Origin: Blastomyces gilchristii SLH14081
Taxonomy: Eukaryota; Ascomycota; Eurotiomycetes; Onygenales; Ajellomycetaceae
NCBI RefSeq assembly: GCF_000003855.2
Contig: NW_003101676.1
Location: 1,796,720-1,860,719 of the forward strand
DNA length: 64,000 bases
Reading direction: 5' to 3'
The notes under the pieces were generated by a model. The model ran no database searches and was not told the DNA's origin. It worked only from the letters and a program-made list of their open reading frames with translations. Of this stretch, positions 59,401-64,000 are shown one piece after another; the stretch's first letter is position 1, and each line of letters starts with the position of its first letter. The position numbers and the translations under genes were made by a program.

Positions 59401-61814
59401 TGTGATTCTTGTATCTACTGTGATTGATAACATGTATAATATGAAAGTCATGATAGACAGTGATCTATATTACTATGCAATGATAAAATCTTCAGTTGTA
59501 AGATATTATAATCTTCAGTGTATCTCTTTATCAAAACTCTGACTTCTTACAGAATTTGATAATCTGAAGAATGTTTGTATCTGTTATATAGTGAAACTAA
59601 ACATAGATATGAGAGAATATTAATGTGAAGATGTCTATACATATGAAGTTGATAATCTTGATTATAATCTTATATTAGAACTTATCTAGCTATCTGAACA
59701 AGGCATCTTACTGAATACTTGAAACAGAAGCTTGATATTCTCTAATGATAATAGAATTCATAAAGATGATATTCATAAGACTATGAACCTTACACAGATC
59801 TCTGTCAACACTTATGAAATACTCTGAAAAAGAAGTCATTATCAAAATCACTGACAGAGTCACTGACAAGTTCATTAACAGCAGAATTATATGTCAATCT
59901 ATTCTGTCAGTCTGACTGATATTAAAAAGATTCTAGAAAAGTTATTCTGTATTACAATAACAGATTCTCATATAAAACTCTCTCAATAATATCATGAATA
60001 TCTAGATATCTTTTAACAAGATAATATTATAAATATACCTCTCTTATAAGATTCTGAAGTGAATCACAGTATCAAGTTAGAGAAAAAGAATGATAAGAAC
60101 TCTGAACTGTCATGAGACTCTCTTTATAACATATCTCAAGATGAACTTCTTCTTCTTTAAAAGATACTCAATGATCTGTTGAATAAAGAATTCATATGTA
60201 TTAGCAACTCTTTCACTGCAGTCTCTATTCTCTTTGCAAAGAAATCAGATAAAGAACTCTAATTCTGTGTGAATTATTAAGAATTGAACAGATTAACAAA
60301 GAAAGACTGTTATTCTTTATCTCTTATTAATGAAACTCTAGCTTGTATTGAACAAGCTCAATGATTTACAAAGTTAGATGTTATCACTATGTTTCATAAG
60401 ATCTGTATCACTGAAGAAGATGAGTGACTTACAGCATTTCAAACATAATATGATCTCTTTGAATAAGTAGTCACATTCTTTGAACTGATTAATGTTCTCA
60501 GTACATTTCAGAAGTATATTAACTGAGCACTCTGAGACTTTCTTGATGAATTTGTATCTACTTATCTAGATGACATTCTCATCTTTATCAATGAATTCAG
60601 AAAGAAACATTAAGAGCATGTGCAAAGAGTATTATAACAACTACAAGAAGCAGAACTATCAATTGATATTAATAAGTATGATTTCAAAGTCAAGAGTACT
60701 AAATACTTAGATTTTATCATAGAAGCTGATAAGGAGATCTGAATGAATTCTGAGAAGATCTCTGCTATTCTTGAATAAGAGGCCTCATGCACTGTGAAAG
60801 ATGTATAAAGCTTTATCAGATTTACTAACTTCTATCAGTGATTTATATGAAACTTCTCAGATATCACAAGATCACTTACAGAACTTACTAAGAAAGACAC
60901 AGTATTTCAATAATCAGCAGACACTGAAGCTGTATTTATATAGATGAAGAAGATATTCATTAATACTTCTCTACTAATAATATTCAATTCTGATTATGAG
61001 ATAGTTATTGAAGCTGATTTCTCTGACTATGTAATAGAAGAAGTGATATTACAATATAATAATAAAGATATTCTATAATTATGTGTCTTCATGTCTAAGA
61101 AACTGAGTCTCACTGAATGCAATTATAAGATCTATGATAAGAAACTTCTTACAATGATATACTGTTTAGAAGAATGAGACTCTGAACTCTGAAGTATCTC
61201 TGAATTTGAGATAGTCATAGATTATAAGAATCTCAAATACTTCATAACTATCTGTAAACTCACTGAATAATAGATGCAATAATCTGAGTTCTTAAGTCAC
61301 TTTCATTTTACAATACACTACTGTTCTGACAGCTAGAACTTGATGACATATGCTCTCTCATGACAAGAGTAAGATATATTATCTGATATAACAGATACTT
61401 GCTGAATGAACTGAGAGCATCAGCTCTTAAATCTGAAGATACTAGTTGATCAAGATGAAATAACTCATGACACTATACACACTTCTTTAATTAGAATACT
61501 TTCTCTTCAAACTGACACTGATACTGATACTGATATCTCAACTTCTCCTGAATCTACACTGAATGAATTATGACATGTAACAGCTCAAACTGATAAACTT
61601 CTTCAAGCACTTACTAAAGCAGTACATCAAGAAGCACTCTGATTTTCCTCAGAACTACATATAAGAATCAACATCTCAGAATACTTAATCAATGACAATA
61701 ATACTTTACAGTTCTATAAGTGATGTTGAGTTCTCTACTCTGAACTCTTACATACTCAGATAATGCAAGAGATGCATGATTTATATATAACTGATTATTC
61801 AGGTTATGAACAAC
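59400..61814 (+). pseudogene. G1 pol: protease, RT, RNase H, integrase start
   Basis: A protease-like region near 59400-59480 (VMIDSDLYYY). RT near 60220-60840: SILFAKKSDKEL, FCVNY-ELNRLTKKDCYSL, and an intact catalytic block STYLDDILIF at about 60556-60585. RNase H near 60985-61330: [39 protein letters not shown]. Integrase starts near 61655 (LHIRINISEYLINDNNTL). It contains a short run of Asp-Thr repeats (about 61512-61536) absent from the other copy. Trp codons are usually TGA or TAA/TAG. Interrupted by MITE M8 at 61815. Confidence 0.85.
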
Positions 61815-62320
61815 TAGACTGACCGTGTGACCGTGTCTGGGACCAGGACCAGATTTTTTGATAGTCTCATTACCAATTCGACTGATCCCATTACACGGTT
61901 TTAACATTAGATAGTAGTCTCATACTGTCTCAGTGAGACTTACTGTCTACTCTTATCACATTTTCCAAATGAGATCATGATTTCCACTTCTCAATTTAAA
62001 TTATTTTTATTGCTTTAAATGACTTTAAATCTCATTTGAGCATTACCAAAAAGTGTTACTTTTTAAAAAATTAAAAATAGTCTAAAAAAAACCTTAAAAT
62101 GTCTAAAAATAGTAACTTTATGCCAAGAATGGGACTAAATGGAACCAAATGAGATCACTTTCTCATTTTTTTCAAGTCATGGTTCCATTTTAAGATCTGA
62201 TATATAGTCACTTTACATGTTTTTTTGATAGCCAGTCCCAGCGGGATTCACGCCAAGAAATGTATGAGACCAGACCAAATGAGACCAAATGTGAAATTCA
62301 TGGTCCCGGCGGCCAGTCTA
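61815..62320 (+). mobile_element. hAT-like MITE, copy M8 (506 bp)
   Basis: Target duplication tgaacaac at 61807-61814 and 62321-62328, perfect. The empty site is seen in the other G1 at about 23205-23225 (GCATGAATAACTG). Least mutated copy, close to the family consensus. Confidence 0.94.
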
Positions 62321-62328
62321 TGAACAAC

Positions 62329-63535
62329 TATATTAAATAATCTCTCAGAAGTTCTACTGATCTGAGATATTAAACAGCATCAGACATTTTATCTGAAACT
62401 GTAACTATTGTTTCTCTGTCATCTTATAAAAGAACTGTAGAAAAGGCCTGCTGAAATCACTTAATATCTCTGATAGAATCTGACAAGATGTGACTATTAA
62501 CTTCACTGTTAATCTCTCTGAGAGTAAGAACTGTAGAAATGTTCTGATCATTGTGAACTAATTGAGCAAGAGTGTTATATTGAAACTCTGTAATAAGATA
62601 AATACTGAACAAGTCACTGAAGCTTTTCTAAGAAGCTTATTCTATTGAATGCATGAATTGCTGAGATCTATAGTATCAGATCAGAGCTGTTAATTCATGA
62701 GTACTCTCTAAATAAGAATCTATCAAGTTCTCAAGATTACACACTGTCTGTCAACTGTCTATCACTCTGAGACTGATAATGCATTAGAATGAATAATTCA
62801 GACTGTAAAGAACTATCTCTGTAAGTTCTGTAATCACTTATAAAATGATTGACATGATCTGCTTCTACACACAGAGATCACTATCAATGAATGAGATGTC
62901 ATTTTAACAGATATAAGCCTGTTCTTTCTTACACACAGTTATTACATAAAGATTTTGAATCTTCTAGAGATTACACAGTTTATATCAGACTCTCACAGTC
63001 TGATTCAGATCACTGATAATATAGTAATAAAACTCTGAGATGTCTGTGATTGAGCAGAGATCTTCATGATAACTGTAAAACAAGATCAAGAGAATCAAAT
63101 CAATGTTCATCAAGACTCTGCTAAATAATATAAGATAGAAGATCTAGTATGATTAAATCTTAAGAATATATGAATCACACATTCATCTCATACACTAGAT
63201 TACTATCATATCAAGTATAAAGTGATAGAAGTTCTAGATAGTTATAACTACTGTCTTGACACATTATCAGAGATTCATAATGTCTTTCACACAAGCTTGC
63301 TTCACTGCACTGTCACTGATCTGTTCTCTTCTCAACTAACTTCTGACTGATAACTGTCAGGAATCATAGAAGAAGATAATGAGCTTGAGTAAGAGATTGA
63401 AGATATTCTTAATAAGAGATCACACAGCTGCAGTTAATAATATCTTGTGAAATAAGTCAGTTATAATCAACTGACCTGGACTCTGAGTTTCATGTTATCT
63501 GAAACAGCAGTTCTTGACTGATAAGAACTGCTTCT
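62329..63535 (+). pseudogene. G1 integrase core and chromodomain
   Basis: Integrase near 62500-62940: NFTVNLSESKNCRNVLIIVN, LSK, HELLRSIVSDQS, LSTVYHSETDNAL, INEWDVIL, matching the DDE core of Ty3/gypsy integrases. A chromodomain lies near 63361-63480: EEDNELE-EIEDILNKRS, YLVK-VSYNQLT-TLSFMLSE with Trp as TGA, the YLVKW.GY..TWEP pattern. Chromodomains bind methylated histone tails and direct integration to heterochromatin in this clade. Confidence 0.82.
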
Positions 63536-63551
63536 GAAAAGAGAGGGCTAA

Positions 63552-63865
63552 TATGACGGGCTGCACCTGATCAATCATATAGACTATTTCATACACTTCA
63601 TAGATTTCTACTGCCCCATTCCTGATCATCAATCCTCAGTTACTATGAACATGTATGTTCTGATCACCAATTCTCAGCCACTATGAACGCGCGTATATTC
63701 TTCTGCTCTGAAGCACCACCACGTACACCACTGCATACATGTATAAATATTCACTTCAATTGCTGATTCTCGCACTTTCTCTTTCTTTCCTTCTCTAACA
63801 TTTTTCTCTTTGTTATATAAGACCTATCAATATAATACTGATCTATTCGGCGTAGGCCTCTTACA
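63552..63865 (+). repeat. G1 3' LTR (314 bp)
   Basis: TATGACGGGCTGCACC...GGCCTCTTACA followed by ATAAG. Confidence 0.9.
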
Positions 63866-64000
63866 ATAAGATATTATTGACTGCAGCTGTGAAGTCTCTT
63901 ATCAAGAATATCTTTAATCTCTTATTCAAGTTCATTATCTTCTTCTATGATTTCTGACAGCTGTCAGTTGAAAATTAGTTAAGAAGAGAATGAATTGATA
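63866..64000 (-). mobile_element. G1 fragment, minus strand (right part)
   Basis: Resumes the minus-strand G1 that starts at 57221. It aligns with 39490-39620 (chromodomain region) and runs off the window. Confidence 0.8.

Larger units (their letters stand above)
57628..63865 (+). mobile_element. G1 Ty3/gypsy chromovirus, complete copy with one MITE
   Basis: Perfect target duplication ATAAG (57623-57627 and 63866-63870), inserted into another, minus-strand G1. LTRs are 314 bp each. Without MITE M8 it is about 5.7 kb. All domains are identifiable although broken. Purine-rich GAAAAGAGAGGG (about 63536-63547) precedes the 3' LTR. Confidence 0.93.

Noticed and set aside
61689..61907. Minus-strand open frame with GPGPRHGHTVSL
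   Set aside because: It spans the G1/M8 boundary on the non-coding strand of G1 and is not open in the other copies.
1..64000. CRISPR arrays, bacterial operons, riboswitches, rRNA
   Set aside because: No regularly spaced short repeats or bacterial gene layout. All repeats resolve into eukaryotic transposons.

Overview
The window is a stack of degraded transposable elements from a repeat-rich eukaryotic genome, most likely a filamentous ascomycete (Pezizomycotina). The evidence is very AT-rich DNA, near absence of CpG, CpC and GpG, tryptophan codons turned into TGA/TAG in otherwise recognisable transposon proteins, C-to-T and G-to-A differences between repeat copies (repeat-induced point mutation or a similar process), and typical fungal introns. 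I see no intact host gene, rRNA or tRNA gene. One short GC-balanced island (about 56.2-56.7 kb) is the best candidate for non-repeat sequence.

Five repeat families account for nearly everything. (1) G1 is a Ty3/gypsy chromovirus of about 5.7 kb with 272-314 bp LTRs (TGTG..TTACA), 5-bp target duplications and a C-terminal chromodomain. (2) G2 is a Ty3/gypsy element of about 8.3 kb with short 167-186 bp LTRs and 4-bp target duplications. Its gag-pol lacks a chromodomain and is followed by about 3 kb that holds an antisense, intron-containing gene. (3) A Tad1-like LINE has ORF1 with zinc knuckles, endonuclease, RT, RNase H and an (AAT)n tail. (4) A 384-bp tRNA-derived SINE is present twice. (5) A 506-bp hAT-like MITE is present eight times, each copy with a perfect or near-perfect 8-bp target duplication.

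Layout: G2 copy A, 3' part (1-2106); 5' half of LINE copy 1 (2169-4814); G1 fragment (4815-5630); G2 copy B (5631-about 13349); LINE copy 2 (13350-38935), which carries a 1,346-bp tandem duplication, a mutated SINE, a full G1 (19078-33022) that itself contains a full G2 copy C (23846-32117), three MITEs, and a pol-deleted G1 derivative (35834-38089) inside one of those MITEs. Next come 144 bp unassigned; G1 on the minus strand (39080-55709) containing two MITEs, an assembly gap, a full G2 copy D (45058-54270, itself with a MITE and a young SINE) and another MITE; an inverted LINE 3' end (55813-56210); the GC island; an ultra-AT stretch (56706-57220); and a G1 fragment split by a complete G1 (57628-63865) with one MITE inside.

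The most interesting system is the antisense gene in G2. In three copies (A, C, D) the same two predicted introns, one of constant length (55 bp) and one of varying length (66-70 bp), join three open exons in the same phase. The fourth copy (B) supports the second intron. A spliced gene on the strand opposite gag-pol could keep its introns through retrotransposition, because the genomic RNA carries them in antisense. I do not recognise the protein (about 446 codons in copy C).
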